Counted from the stretch's first letter, positions 17,437 to 25,641 are shown. The stretch is 64,000 nt of DNA from Chlorobiaceae bacterium (GCA_012972825.1 JABDHL010000010.1:26531-90530), one strand, 5' to 3'. Numbers and translations are program-made. Notes: generated from the letters alone by a model not told the origin.

Positions 17437-17848
17437 CCTCCGTTTGATATTCTACTTTATATTCTACGTCAAGCACTGTATGTTTTAATGCTGCTTTTTC
17501 ATTGTGCGTCCGCCTTGATACACTGTAGATGAGGTTTGTCGCCAGACCGTTCAAATAACCTCCGTTTACAAAATCACCATATAAAGCAGACTCAACTTCA
17601 GAGTGTACCTGGTTAATAACAACATGATCATCACCCTTAACAGTGATTCCTATTTTCAACGCTAGCGATTTTTCTGTTGCCCGTAAACTGCCTCCAATAT
17701 TACCTTCAGCACCAAAAGAGATCGTTATACCTGGCATTGTATCCGGAGTTTCAGGATGCTCAGTTGCCTGGAAAACATTATTTCCCGTTGTATCCAACCC
17801 AGTCAAGAGTGTCACAACCCGATTGAGTATTTGTGTTTTCACATGCAT
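17411..17848 (-). CDS. Tail terminator/completion-like protein
   Basis: A 145-residue protein starting MHVKTQILNRVVTLLTGLDT. The length, the beta-rich middle (KIGITVKGDDHVVINQVHSE) and the position upstream of the tube protein resemble tail terminator proteins of the gpU/gpZ type. This is by analogy; it starts where the DUF1834 gene ends (one-base overlap). Confidence 0.55.
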   Translation of the reverse strand: MHVKTQILNRVVTLLTGLDTTGNNVFQATEHPETPDTMPGITISFGAEGNIGGSLRATEKSLALKIGITVKGDDHVVINQVHSEVESALYGDFVNGGYLNGLATNLIYSVSRRTHNEKAALKHTVLDVEYKVEYQTEDGNADESV

Positions 17849-18342
17849 CAGGCAACTCTCCTTGTTTGCGTTTTCACGCTAAGCAAGATCCCATATGTCC
17901 ATGCTCCTTTACGCTCTTCGACATAATCATCACGTTCAAGCTCAACGCCATCAACACAACCGTCCGGAAGAAATCCAATGAGTCGTAATGCAGCAAGATC
18001 CAGCAACTCATAAATTCCTGCGCCCGTATCTCTTGCAAGAAGTGAATCAGAGAATACAAGTACTTCATACCCCATAGTCCGATCCTGCACCGTAATTCCA
18101 CAAACCTCTCGCTTTCTTGAATATTTTGATCCAGTGTACCGTACAACAAGAGCACCACTCGTCGCAAGCGTAACAAGAAGCTGTTCAGATGGCTGCCGTG
18201 GATAAGACTCAACCTTTACAGGCACATCAACAGTAGTGCCATCAGGCTTCTGAAGGGTCTTAACCAGTGCCGGTAAACCAGTTATTTCCTCCTGAAGACG
18301 CGACTTAAGTGCACCTTCGATATCATCTATTACACTTTGCAT
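17848..18342 (-). CDS. Gp37/DUF1834 family tail protein
   Basis: A 164-residue protein of the Mu gp37-like family: an N-terminal helix (IDDIEGALKSRLQEEI), a VESYP segment, then VRYTGSKYSRKREV and TMGYEVLVFSDSLLARDT. It is found next to tail genes in Mu-like phages. Its start overlaps the methyltransferase stop by 13 bases. Confidence 0.75.
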   Translation of the reverse strand: MQSVIDDIEGALKSRLQEEITGLPALVKTLQKPDGTTVDVPVKVESYPRQPSEQLLVTLATSGALVVRYTGSKYSRKREVCGITVQDRTMGYEVLVFSDSLLARDTGAGIYELLDLAALRLIGFLPDGCVDGVELERDDYVEERKGAWTYGILLSVKTQTRRVA

Positions 18343-19067
18343 AACGCTGTTTTATGTTCCTTGAGCCGGTCCACACAGTTCAAATAATTCATCATATCCT
18401 TCTCGATACAGATATATCTCCGATCAGTGTTTATTGCCGCAATGGCTGAAGTTCCACTTCCTGCCGTATTGTCCAGGACAACATCACCGATATCAGTATA
18501 GGTCTTGATCAGGTATTCAAATAACGCTAAAGGCTTTTGCGTGCTATGAATCACTTTCTCACAGGTGTTCGAAAACTCAACCAGGTCTTTTGGAAACCTT
18601 CTCCCTGGGTTCACCGTCTCACACCGTTTCACTTCCCGATATATTCCAGGCTTCCCCGTATTCCGTCGTTTCGTGATGTATGGTGATCCTGGCTCAAACT
18701 GAGGGTTATACTTTGTCCTTCCTTTTGCAAATACCAGTATATCCTCATGGATCCTGAGCGGCATCTTGTTAGCATTCAAAAATCCCACTGCTCTCGACTT
18801 CTTCCAAACCCACTTATACCTGAACCACTTCCGGTTACTGTTGATCAGTTTTGTTTCGAAGGGTTGAGTTGCAGTCAGTACAACAACGCCACCCGTCTTT
18901 AGCATTCTTTGATACTCTTTCCACAACTTTTCGAGATCAAGCTCAACATCCCAATTACAAGCGGTTATTCCATAAGGGAGATCACACAACACCATATCAA
19001 TACTTCGATCCTCGATAAACTCAAACACATCAAAACAATCCCCGAAATGCAACGAATCCAACTCCAT
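18330..19067 (-). CDS. Phage DNA adenine/cytosine-N4 methyltransferase
   Basis: A 245-residue beta-class methyltransferase. The catalytic motif reads DMVLCDLPYG near residue 30 (DLPY in place of the usual DPPY). The cofactor motif VLDNTAGSGTSAIAA comes near residue 205, in the order expected for this class. No partner endonuclease is present, so it is an orphan phage enzyme that probably shields phage DNA from host restriction. The host strip carries only a dead hsdR. The recognition site cannot be predicted. Confidence 0.88.
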   Translation of the reverse strand: MELDSLHFGDCFDVFEFIEDRSIDMVLCDLPYGITACNWDVELDLEKLWKEYQRMLKTGGVVVLTATQPFETKLINSNRKWFRYKWVWKKSRAVGFLNANKMPLRIHEDILVFAKGRTKYNPQFEPGSPYITKRRNTGKPGIYREVKRCETVNPGRRFPKDLVEFSNTCEKVIHSTQKPLALFEYLIKTYTDIGDVVLDNTAGSGTSAIAAINTDRRYICIEKDMMNYLNCVDRLKEHKTALCKV

Positions 19068-19089
19068 TAAAGCACTACTTTTACTTCTA

Positions 19090-19383
19090 TTAACTCAACG
19101 TGTAAAACCTTTCAACCTTTTTTATCACTGCTATAAACGGGATCTCGTCGCCATACTTTTCCATCTGGCCAATCAATACATCGCTTCCCGTAAACACTAC
19201 CTTATGAACACCATCAATTTCTATCTGCAGGGTCAGACATTTTCCGCTTTTGTTCTTCCCAAACTTGCTCTCGGTAATTCGAGAGCCTATTACGGTCACT
19301 TCACGATTGATCAGGTCATCCAGTTTTATCTTATCGCCATCAAGCACCGATGGGGCATCCGCAAAATCAGCAAATCGTTTCAC
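19090..19383 (-). CDS. Small nucleic-acid-binding-like protein downstream of the DGR reverse transcriptase
   Basis: I place the start at the GTG at 19383, which overlaps the preceding stop as GTGA; a longer frame would begin upstream with residues out of keeping with the rest. The 97-residue product (VKRFADFADAPSVLDGDKIK, LINREVTVIGSRITESKFG, GKCLTLQIEIDG, VVFTGSDVLIGQMEKYGDEI) looks like a compact beta-barrel of the OB-fold style. It is co-directional and coupled with the DGR genes. A role in the DGR or in DNA replication is inference. Confidence 0.6.
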   Translation of the reverse strand: MKRFADFADAPSVLDGDKIKLDDLINREVTVIGSRITESKFGKNKSGKCLTLQIEIDGVHKVVFTGSDVLIGQMEKYGDEIPFIAVIKKVERFYTLS

Positions 19384-19685
19384 CTCTCTGCAAGGGCTCC
19401 ATCTACAGATGCATAGCATCCCAGGCGAAACGTGTTATACTCAGTCCATTCAGCTGATGTCCTGGATAAAGCCAATTTCCCAAGTTGCGATGCATAACTG
19501 TATCGAGCAGTGATCAACGCATCAATCAACCTTGATCGATCGAGATCCGGAACCTCAACAAAATCGTACTGCCAGATTTCAGGCGTGTCTTTTGTAGCCG
19601 CAATTTCCGTGATATTGTAACGGAACTGCCATTTCCCATTACACTCCACAAACGCATCAGGAGCTACTGCACTATACCCAACCAT
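19380..19685 (-). CDS. Small protein overlapping the reverse transcriptase gene
   Basis: A 101-residue protein whose ATG lies within the last 14 bases of the reverse transcriptase gene, so it is translationally coupled. The C-terminal half (DLDRSRLIDALITARYSYAS) resembles a domain found at the end of small phage tail-fibre accessory proteins. It does not look like Avd, the helical-bundle DGR accessory protein. Function unknown. Confidence 0.6.
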   Translation of the reverse strand: MVGYSAVAPDAFVECNGKWQFRYNITEIAATKDTPEIWQYDFVEVPDLDRSRLIDALITARYSYASQLGKLALSRTSAEWTEYNTFRLGCYASVDGALAER

Positions 19686-20625
19686 ACTGTTTCCTTAAAT
19701 TGTAGGTATCCGCCCAAACGAACCACCCGTTATATGCCGCCAAACTTCTCTCTTCAGATTTCTTAACCTGCTCTTTAAATCTCTGCACAATAGATTTCCG
19801 TACCAGTGTGAACCTATGGAAAAACCGGTATCCGAGAAAATCAATCCCTCTTGCATCCACAGGGAATACCTGCCAGTTTTTCTTTACATCAAGCTTCAAT
19901 TGCTCGGAAAGATACCTGTTGATATCAACCCGTATCCGATGAAGCTCCTCTTTGGTCTTCCCAAGCAACACAAGATCATCGCAGTACCGGAAGTAATACC
20001 GAACCCTCAACGTCTCTTTAATCCAATGGTCAAAATCCGAGAGATAAACGTTAGCAAAGTACTGGCTCGAATAATTTCCGATCGGCACACCAGGCGCACT
20101 GTCAATAATGAGGTCGAGCAGCCAGAGCACATCCATATCTTTTATTTTCCTCCGAATCAGTGACTTAAGCTCACCATGGTCAATTGATCGATAAAACTTC
20201 CTGACATCCAGCTTTAAACAGTACTTTGTTGCGTCAACTGAGGTTAGTGCTCTCCGGAGTCGCTTAACACCATCATGTACACCTCTGCCCGGTAACGACG
20301 AATAGGTATCACGAATAAATCCCCGTATCCATATCGGCTCCAGAATATTCACGATACAATGGTGAATGATTCTATCAGGGAAATATGGCAGTTTCCATAT
20401 TTCACGCTCTTTCAATCCATCGGTTCTCATCATTACGACGTAAGGAGAATTGATAAATGATTTTTCAATCAGCATTTTCCGAATCATCATGAAATACTTA
20501 TCAGGATCCCTATCAACCATCTTCACTTCTGTATAATGAGCCTTACCTTTTCGTGCTAGACGATGCGCAAACTCAATATTTTCCAAAGAACATATCCTCT
20601 CCCATAACCCTCCGAACCGCTTCAT
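19672..20625 (-). CDS. DGR reverse transcriptase
   Basis: A 317-residue reverse transcriptase of DGR length. The first catalytic aspartate is in LDVRKFYRSID (D140). Motif 4 reads VPIGNYSSQ (residues 180-188), where the SQ ending is the DGR hallmark rather than the SP/Q of group II introns. The catalytic core is FRYCDDLVLL (residues 212-220). It lies 98 bases downstream of the template repeat on the same strand. In DGRs this enzyme copies the TR RNA with errors at adenines and the cDNA replaces the VR in the target gene. Confidence 0.96.
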   Translation of the reverse strand: MKRFGGLWERICSLENIEFAHRLARKGKAHYTEVKMVDRDPDKYFMMIRKMLIEKSFINSPYVVMMRTDGLKEREIWKLPYFPDRIIHHCIVNILEPIWIRGFIRDTYSSLPGRGVHDGVKRLRRALTSVDATKYCLKLDVRKFYRSIDHGELKSLIRRKIKDMDVLWLLDLIIDSAPGVPIGNYSSQYFANVYLSDFDHWIKETLRVRYYFRYCDDLVLLGKTKEELHRIRVDINRYLSEQLKLDVKKNWQVFPVDARGIDFLGYRFFHRFTLVRKSIVQRFKEQVKKSEERSLAAYNGWFVWADTYNLRKQYGWV

Positions 20626-20722
20626 TGTTGGCCCTTAAGCTTTCGTTTTATCTACCAGCATAACAGTGAGCCATCTTCCTTTTTTGCCAAGAGGCAAGGA
20701 CACCAGGAACAAGAACAATTCT

Positions 20723-20844
20723 GAAGCAGAGGCGCCTGCCGATATTCGTATTCGTATCCGATGCCGTGTTATTCGCATTCCAATAGAACGGACCCGCATT
20801 CGTTCCGTTATTCGAATTACCGCCTACCAGCAACACCTGCAGGC
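20723..20844 (-). repeat. DGR template repeat (TR)
   Basis: 122 bp, non-coding, between the target gene and the reverse transcriptase. Its minus-strand text is full of AAT/AAC codons when read in the VR frame (for example GGNSNNGTNAGPFYWNANNT), which gives the most change when adenines are randomised. It aligns without gaps to the VR at an offset of 190 bases. A frame that spans it is not a gene. Confidence 0.96.
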
Positions 20845-20892
20845 ACACTACAATCCCTTTTATCCCAAAGAACAAAACCGCAACGCACAACG

Positions 20893-20907
20893 AGCTGCTA
20901 CGCAGCT
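20893..20907 (-). other. Inverted repeat at the VR 3' edge (DGR hairpin candidate)
   Basis: AGCTGC-TAC-GCAGCT, a 6-bp perfect stem with a 3-base loop, lies five bases past the VR and overlaps the target stop codon (20898-20900). Many phage DGRs have a short hairpin or cruciform just downstream of the VR that raises target recognition. The stem here is shorter than the well-studied ones. Confidence 0.6.
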
Positions 20908-22172
20908 TTTTTGAAGCAGAGGCGCCCGCCGATACTCGCCCTCGCATCCGATGCCGCGTAACTCGCAACCCAACAGAACGGACCCGCAGCCGAGCCGTGC
21001 TCCGAATAACCGCCCACCAGCAACACCCGCAGGCCAGCGGCTTGGTAGTAATAATCCCTCATTTTTGCTGATGAGCTACCCGTCACTGTAGAGGGCAACA
21101 CAATACCCAACCCGGAAAACGGTATTCCTCCAAATCCGTCACTGGACGGAAGAGTAATATTTACACCCAATTCGGTCTGTAACCTTGTCCATCCAGCTAT
21201 CGTTGTATAATCGTAAGGCGGTTGAGGCTTATAGTAATAATCGTGATCGCTGATAAGTGCAGTAACTCTTTCCCATACATTCCCCCAAGGATTCTCAATA
21301 CCAAGCACAAAGGAATAATCTGTCGCATAGCCTCCAGTTGTACCGACCTGGACAGCTCCGTAATAGTCGTAAGCCGCAAGGCCTAAACCGCACTTACCGA
21401 TATAGCTTCCGTTTACCCAAGCACCTCCGGAAAGATTGATACGTCCAGCACCAACAATGGCAGGTATATCGTAGCTAGCAAATATTGCGAGCATCAACAG
21501 TCGCTGATATTGTGCTGTCAGGAAGTCCTGTATCTGCCAGCTAGATCCACGAGCGGCAGCAAGAGCATCCATCTGTGACGCATTAGTCCCTGTTAGCCCC
21601 CACGCACCAGAACGCTCAGTTACTGGATATACATCAGATACCCCATCAGCTGGACTTTTAGCGATACTGTAAAGCTTATTTCCAGATCCGCTGTTATAGA
21701 CTGACGCCTCAAATGTCGCTTGGTAAACTGCACTTATACCAGTAAAGAGAGGGTGCAGTGTAAACCCTTCAAGAGGCAAATGAGAGAGCATCACGTAAAC
21801 CCAGTTTCCCCATGTGCCGACCTTAACGTACGAAGGGAGGTACTCGACCATCACCTGGCCATCAGTACCACTTAAAGGTACAGTGGTGCCGTCAGTGTAC
21901 TTCGTTTTATCAATCCAGGATATCTCTTTTGTTACCGCTCCATTATCTTTCAAAGTGACCATCCTCAACCTGGAGATTATGGGAGATACCCATCGCGGAC
22001 AAAAAACGCCAGTCGGAATACCCTGCGACTTTCCGAGGCGGGTGAATACATCCGAATAGGTGTTGTATGCAAATCCGAAGTAATCTTCTGACTGTGATAT
22101 CGTCTCGATTACTGATATCCTTGCATTGAGTCCTGCTATATCATTCATTACTTTCCTGTCAGGCCAAGGCAT
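20898..22172 (-). CDS. DGR variable protein, C-type-lectin/formylglycine-enzyme-like receptor-binding protein
   Basis: A 424-residue protein whose last 45 residues are encoded by the VR. The C-terminal domain ends IGGRLCFKKAA, the closing strand of DGR C-type-lectin folds. Upstream parts include LGIENPWGNVWERV, typical of the formylglycine-generating-enzyme-like scaffold. The gene sits in the tail region of the prophage, so the product is most likely a tail-tip or fibre protein that binds the host surface. Fifteen residues differ between VR and the TR-encoded version (for example Asn to Tyr, Glu, His, Val, Arg). Confidence 0.95.
   Translation of the reverse strand: MPWPDRKVMNDIAGLNARISVIETISQSEDYFGFAYNTYSDVFTRLGKSQGIPTGVFCPRWVSPIISRLRMVTLKDNGAVTKEISWIDKTKYTDGTTVPLSGTDGQVMVEYLPSYVKVGTWGNWVYVMLSHLPLEGFTLHPLFTGISAVYQATFEASVYNSGSGNKLYSIAKSPADGVSDVYPVTERSGAWGLTGTNASQMDALAAARGSSWQIQDFLTAQYQRLLMLAIFASYDIPAIVGAGRINLSGGAWVNGSYIGKCGLGLAAYDYYGAVQVGTTGGYATDYSFVLGIENPWGNVWERVTALISDHDYYYKPQPPYDYTTIAGWTRLQTELGVNITLPSSDGFGGIPFSGLGIVLPSTVTGSSSAKMRDYYYQAAGLRVLLVGGYSEHGSAAGPFCWVASYAASDARASIGGRLCFKKAA
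20913..21034 (-). repeat. DGR variable repeat (VR)
   Basis: 122 bp at the 3' end of the target gene. Against the TR there are 22 differences: 20 fall where the TR coding strand has adenine (12 changes to G, 2 to C, 6 checked as T or other), and two are T to G at third codon positions (20940 and 21000 on this strand). The invariant 3' tail CGCCTCTGCTTC would act as the initiation-of-homing region. Confidence 0.96.
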
Positions 22173-22173
22173 A

Positions 22174-22500
22174 TCAATAAACGTTTAAAGTTGCTGTAAC
22201 CGTCGCAGCAGATCCTGCTGGAGCAGTTGCATAAATCCAAATTTTCGCGAATGGCCCAATAGCTGGCCAGTAACATTTGCGACCACTGCCGTCATGGGTA
22301 AGGAGTATTCCTCCGCCATCGACCTTGGCTGGAGTATCGAGGACCGCACTTGCTTTATAACTGATCACCACAGCAGCATCTGAATCAACTTCAAGACCGA
22401 AATCACCTGATGCACCAAGAGCATTTACATCTACCAGTACTCCCGTTGATGTTGCTCCAGCTTCAAGCACCCGGGAAGTAAACAATACCACTGTTTTCAT
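22174..22500 (-). CDS. Small phage protein upstream of the DGR target
   Basis: A 108-residue protein with alternating beta-rich text (VVLFTSRVLEAGATSTGVLV at the start, WIYATAPAGSAATVTATLNV at the end) one base upstream of the DGR target gene. It has the look of a small virion or tail decoration protein. Not recognised as a DGR accessory protein. The one-base gap to the target gene suggests a joint role. Confidence 0.6.
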   Translation of the reverse strand: MKTVVLFTSRVLEAGATSTGVLVDVNALGASGDFGLEVDSDAAVVISYKASAVLDTPAKVDGGGILLTHDGSGRKCYWPAIGPFAKIWIYATAPAGSAATVTATLNVY

Positions 22501-22502
22501 TG

Positions 22503-22796
22503 CTATCGAATTTGTAACTGTGATACTGGTGAGTCAATCTGTCCCGCTAAAACAGCATCAACCTTTTGAGTTAATAAGTTAAGGTTACCCTTCATCGCAG
22601 CTGCCTCAGCATCAGTCAACGTTCCGGCTTGAGCAGATTTAGCATGATCGATTATCGACGCAATTGAGGCATCAGCATCGACGATTAATTTCCCAACCGT
22701 CTCGGATAAATTTATGAGGTTCTGTTTAGCTCCAACAGCCGTAAGTCCTGCCTTTAAGAGCTCCTCAAGGAGCGATACCATCACAAGATCAATCAT
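22503..22796 (-). CDS. Phage protein, helical, unknown
   Basis: A 97-residue helical protein (MIDLVMVSLLEELLKAGLTA at the start). Its ATG overlaps the stop of the lipoprotein gene upstream by four bases. It has no signal peptide or clear membrane segment. It lies between the lysis genes and the DGR target gene; no family is recognised. Confidence 0.55.
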   Translation of the reverse strand: MIDLVMVSLLEELLKAGLTAVGAKQNLINLSETVGKLIVDADASIASIIDHAKSAQAGTLTDAEAAAMKGNLNLLTQKVDAVLAGQIDSPVSQLQIR

Positions 22797-23188
22797 TTTT
22801 TCAGTCCAATTTTTGTTAGCAAAGAATCAGCAGGTTGAATCGCCTCTGATGCCTGGGAAAATGTAAGCTGAGCTACAACAGGGTCCTTCTTAATTAACGG
22901 GTATGCGATATCAAGAAGCGCTTGAGCCTTTACAACTGCATCTCTTATTGTTTTCCCTTGTGCTGTGGTTATAAGAGGTGGCTTAGCTGTAAGTGCATCA
23001 TAGTTGAGCTGCTGAAGAAGTGCTGCAGCTCCGTACCCGGTAACATAAGCGAGTTGCAGCTTTTCTTGTACTGTCTGAGGAGTAGCCTCAGTTTTCGTTT
23101 TCGTTGTAACGGAACTGCTTTTCACCGTTGTGCAACCTGATAAAGTTGCTGTCAACAATAGAGTGGTAAAGAGTATAAATTTTTTCAT
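22793..23188 (-). CDS. Phage lipoprotein, possible spanin-type lysis partner
   Basis: A 131-residue protein with a lipoprotein signal (MKKFILFTTLLLTATLSGCT, lipid cysteine at residue 19). It follows the holin-like and lysozyme genes with short overlaps, so an outer-membrane role in lysis (Rz1/spanin-like) is possible, though it is longer than most Rz1 proteins. Confidence 0.6.
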   Translation of the reverse strand: MKKFILFTTLLLTATLSGCTTVKSSSVTTKTKTEATPQTVQEKLQLAYVTGYGAAALLQQLNYDALTAKPPLITTAQGKTIRDAVVKAQALLDIAYPLIKKDPVVAQLTFSQASEAIQPADSLLTKIGLKK

Positions 23189-23601
23189 TTTGCCTCAGTG
23201 GTTAAGTCCGTTGGCAAATCCTTACTTGTGAAATAGTTAAACTTCTTGTCTCCGAAATACCAGCGAAGCCCATAGACTGAAGCAGTGATACCAATGAGTA
23301 GAGACGGATACCACCATGGTGCCAGCGCAATATAATGCCACCCTTTTACAACAGCCTCCTGTGTCTGTGGTACAAACGACAAGACAAACGGAATCGTAAA
23401 AACCCATAAGAGATATTCATCCTTCCAGCTGTGCTCCTGGTTCTTCATCGCCTCCATATCATAGTCATCAGGCGCACTCTCTTTTTTCGCATCAATACGC
23501 ATCTGCTCGAGCTGAAGCTCAAGGTCAAGCTTTTGCTTTTCCTGCTTCCCGTTTATCCATCCAGTGGCAAGATTTATAATCCCATCGATTATAGGTATCA
23601 T
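23185..23601 (-). CDS. Holin-like membrane protein
   Basis: A 138-residue protein with a soluble, charged N-terminal coil (QEKQKLDLELQLEQMRIDAK) and two hydrophobic segments (LLWVFTIPFVLSFVP and WWYPSLLIGITASVYGLRW). The pattern is that of the three-segment holin family linked to gene-transfer agents. It starts directly after the lysozyme gene stop. It would form the inner-membrane lesion that releases the lysozyme. Confidence 0.65.
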   Translation of the reverse strand: MIPIIDGIINLATGWINGKQEKQKLDLELQLEQMRIDAKKESAPDDYDMEAMKNQEHSWKDEYLLWVFTIPFVLSFVPQTQEAVVKGWHYIALAPWWYPSLLIGITASVYGLRWYFGDKKFNYFTSKDLPTDLTTEAK

Positions 23602-24087
23602 TTACAATATCTCCTTTGACAAGAACCTTAGCCTCTCTTTTTCTCTCCTATTCACTAAACCAACGAGCTTCACCAATTTCCCGTTAACATGCGCACCTTC
23701 CCATTTATGGAACTCTTTCGCCGCATCATCGAATCGGCCTTCATTGACCAGCCTCAAGAGAGTAGAATCTCCAAGACCTTCTGCTCTGTTATCGTGATCC
23801 TCATCAAGTCCGACGTTAAAGGCAAAATCAACAAGCGCATCAAACATTCCCTGAGTAATTTCACTAGTGACAAGTTTCATCACATGCACAGCGACAAAAG
23901 AAAGATCTTCTTGCAGCAATCGTTCAGCTTCAACTTCAGTAATAGCCTTTTTGGGGTCAACGTTTTTTGTGTGACCCCACCCTACCGTCCATTTTCCTGC
24001 AGGGCATAAGTATGGCGTAAGTCGGAGGCCTTCAAATTCTTTGATCGTATCAAAAACCCAGGTTGATAAAGGGATAAATGCTTTCAT
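23602..24087 (-). CDS. Phage lysozyme, glycoside hydrolase family 24
   Basis: A 161-residue T4-type lysozyme. The catalytic glutamate is in IKEFEGLRLTPY (E19) and the signature CPAGKWTVGWGHT follows near residue 30. It has no signal peptide, so release should depend on the holin gene next to it. It cleaves the peptidoglycan sugar backbone during lysis. Confidence 0.92.
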   Translation of the reverse strand: MKAFIPLSTWVFDTIKEFEGLRLTPYLCPAGKWTVGWGHTKNVDPKKAITEVEAERLLQEDLSFVAVHVMKLVTSEITQGMFDALVDFAFNVGLDEDHDNRAEGLGDSTLLRLVNEGRFDDAAKEFHKWEGAHVNGKLVKLVGLVNRREKERLRFLSKEIL

Positions 24088-24193
24088 TTCTCTTTTACAT
24101 AGCGTTCACGTATCAGAACACCGTTAAATAGCGTTAAATGATACTTAAGCAGGCGAAAACTCCTATAGGCCCTTACATTGTGACGCATATCAA

Positions 24194-24700
24194 TCACAAA
24201 GTCTCCTCCTGGCCTGTTTGCTGCGTTTCCTGTTCAATGCCGATTCGAGGGTAATCATCATCCAGTAACCCTCCCGTAAATCCTTGGGGAAACCTGTGCC
24301 TCGTATAATTCACCCTTGGTCCCTGTGCTACAGCAATCGTATCTGTTCCTGAGTCAATCCGGAACGTGTTCGCGGTTATTGCTTTCAGCTTTTCCTGCTG
24401 GCGTTTGTACAGCTGGGTTATCGCATCCGGAACAGTTTCTGCAGCTCTTCGGAAATACAGGTGGCATTTCATCAGCTGAGCAGTCAGTTCTTTGATATCA
24501 TCCGGCACCGGACTGAAAGGCAGAGTATAAAGGCCCCTGCAGTATAGGTGGATATCCGAGACCGCAGCAACATTGCACGCCGTCAAGTTTGCTGTCGCGG
24601 CTGTGTCGAGTGTACCAACTCCATAATCGTCACAACACTCGATAATCTTCTGCAGGGGAATAACTCCCTGCAAATATGTCAAGTCGACGTACAACATCAA
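24194..24700 (-). CDS. DUF1320 / Mu gp36-like head-tail protein
   Basis: A 168-residue protein starting MMLYVDLTYLQGVIPLQKII with a TAATANLTACNVAAVSDIHL helix. It matches the layout of the gp36-type family, which follows the major capsid gene in Mu-like phages and is thought to help join head and tail. Its start overlaps the capsid gene stop by four bases. Confidence 0.7.
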   Translation of the reverse strand: MMLYVDLTYLQGVIPLQKIIECCDDYGVGTLDTAATANLTACNVAAVSDIHLYCRGLYTLPFSPVPDDIKELTAQLMKCHLYFRRAAETVPDAITQLYKRQQEKLKAITANTFRIDSGTDTIAVAQGPRVNYTRHRFPQGFTGGLLDDDYPRIGIEQETQQTGQEETL

Positions 24701-25641
24701 CCCAGTCTCACGCCTGGTAAACAGGCAAGAGCACGACCATTGAACGCCTCACCACTGTCAGCCTGCAGCTCAATAGTTTGCTCATAGAAGTTTCCAACCA
24801 GCTTCATGTCATATACCTTGAGTCCACTGCGAGTTGTCATCAAACTCCAGTAAGCAGCCTCTTCGGAGCGGAGAGCGTAGATCGTGGTAGTATCAGACGA
24901 TGTTCCCTTTGTTTCCGTTAAGGGCAGGTTATCCGATCCATCATACTTAAAGCCTGCAGGGATAATCGGAACTCCATTGAAGTGATCGATCTGACGACCA
25001 AACTCATCTGTCGTGGTACTGACATTATCACGAGCAACCGTTGAAAGCCTGCTCCATATTTTGGAGTTGAACACCAAAGCAGATGCACCGCCATCTATAG
25101 CAGCTATCAGGTCATTCAGCGCCTCGATAAACTGCTGATGGCTTTTCTTGGCTGTGTTATCTGTACCGGCAACAATCTGAAGCCCATTATCGCCAAGATT
25201 GGTTAATGTTTGTGTAGCATTGAGACCTGCAATAGCTTTTTTCATCCCGTCAAACTGCAACGCAGAAACCGTATGGTCGCCGGTCAGCAGGTAGGTCTGA
25301 AGGTTTTTCCCAAGGGTTCGGGCAAAAGCTTTCAGCTGGCGTTTAAACTCTGAAGGGATATCACTCCCTCGATCTTCAAAAGCCCGGTCAACCCTGAGCG
25401 TTTTACCGAAGATTTTAAGCGCAAAAGCCGCATAAACCGGAGCGACGTCATTAGTACCATAATCAGAACCAATAGCCCTGAACGCTGCGGCAGTGTTGAT
25501 GTCGGCATCTTTACGCAGACTGGCTGCACCACCCGGTTCAACAAAAAATTGGATGACGTCAAGCAGAGGGGCATTCCTGCGTACCTCTTCAACGACCATC
25601 CTGGTGACTTCATCACCTCCCGATATTTGATGTAAATACAT
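24697..25641 (-). CDS. Major capsid protein (Mu T-like)
   Basis: A 314-residue protein with the HK97-like order: N-terminal arm, IQFFVEPGGAASLRKDADIN region, helical spine and a closing AYWSLMTTRSGLKVYDMKLV, NFYEQTIELQADSGEAF block. Position directly after the protease/scaffold gene and before the gp36-like gene fits the major head subunit. Confidence 0.8.
   Translation of the reverse strand: MYLHQISGGDEVTRMVVEEVRRNAPLLDVIQFFVEPGGAASLRKDADINTAAAFRAIGSDYGTNDVAPVYAAFALKIFGKTLRVDRAFEDRGSDIPSEFKRQLKAFARTLGKNLQTYLLTGDHTVSALQFDGMKKAIAGLNATQTLTNLGDNGLQIVAGTDNTAKKSHQQFIEALNDLIAAIDGGASALVFNSKIWSRLSTVARDNVSTTTDEFGRQIDHFNGVPIIPAGFKYDGSDNLPLTETKGTSSDTTTIYALRSEEAAYWSLMTTRSGLKVYDMKLVGNFYEQTIELQADSGEAFNGRALACLPGVRLG

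Noticed and set aside
19672..20625. Reverse transcriptase as retron or group II intron
   Set aside because: No msr/msd-like repeats or intron domains are seen. The SQ motif 4 and the adjacent TR/VR pair identify a DGR.
20648..20968. Open frame across the TR that looks like a short lectin-type protein end
   Set aside because: It is the translated template repeat. Its similarity to the target protein C-terminus comes from the TR/VR relation; TRs are not translated into product.
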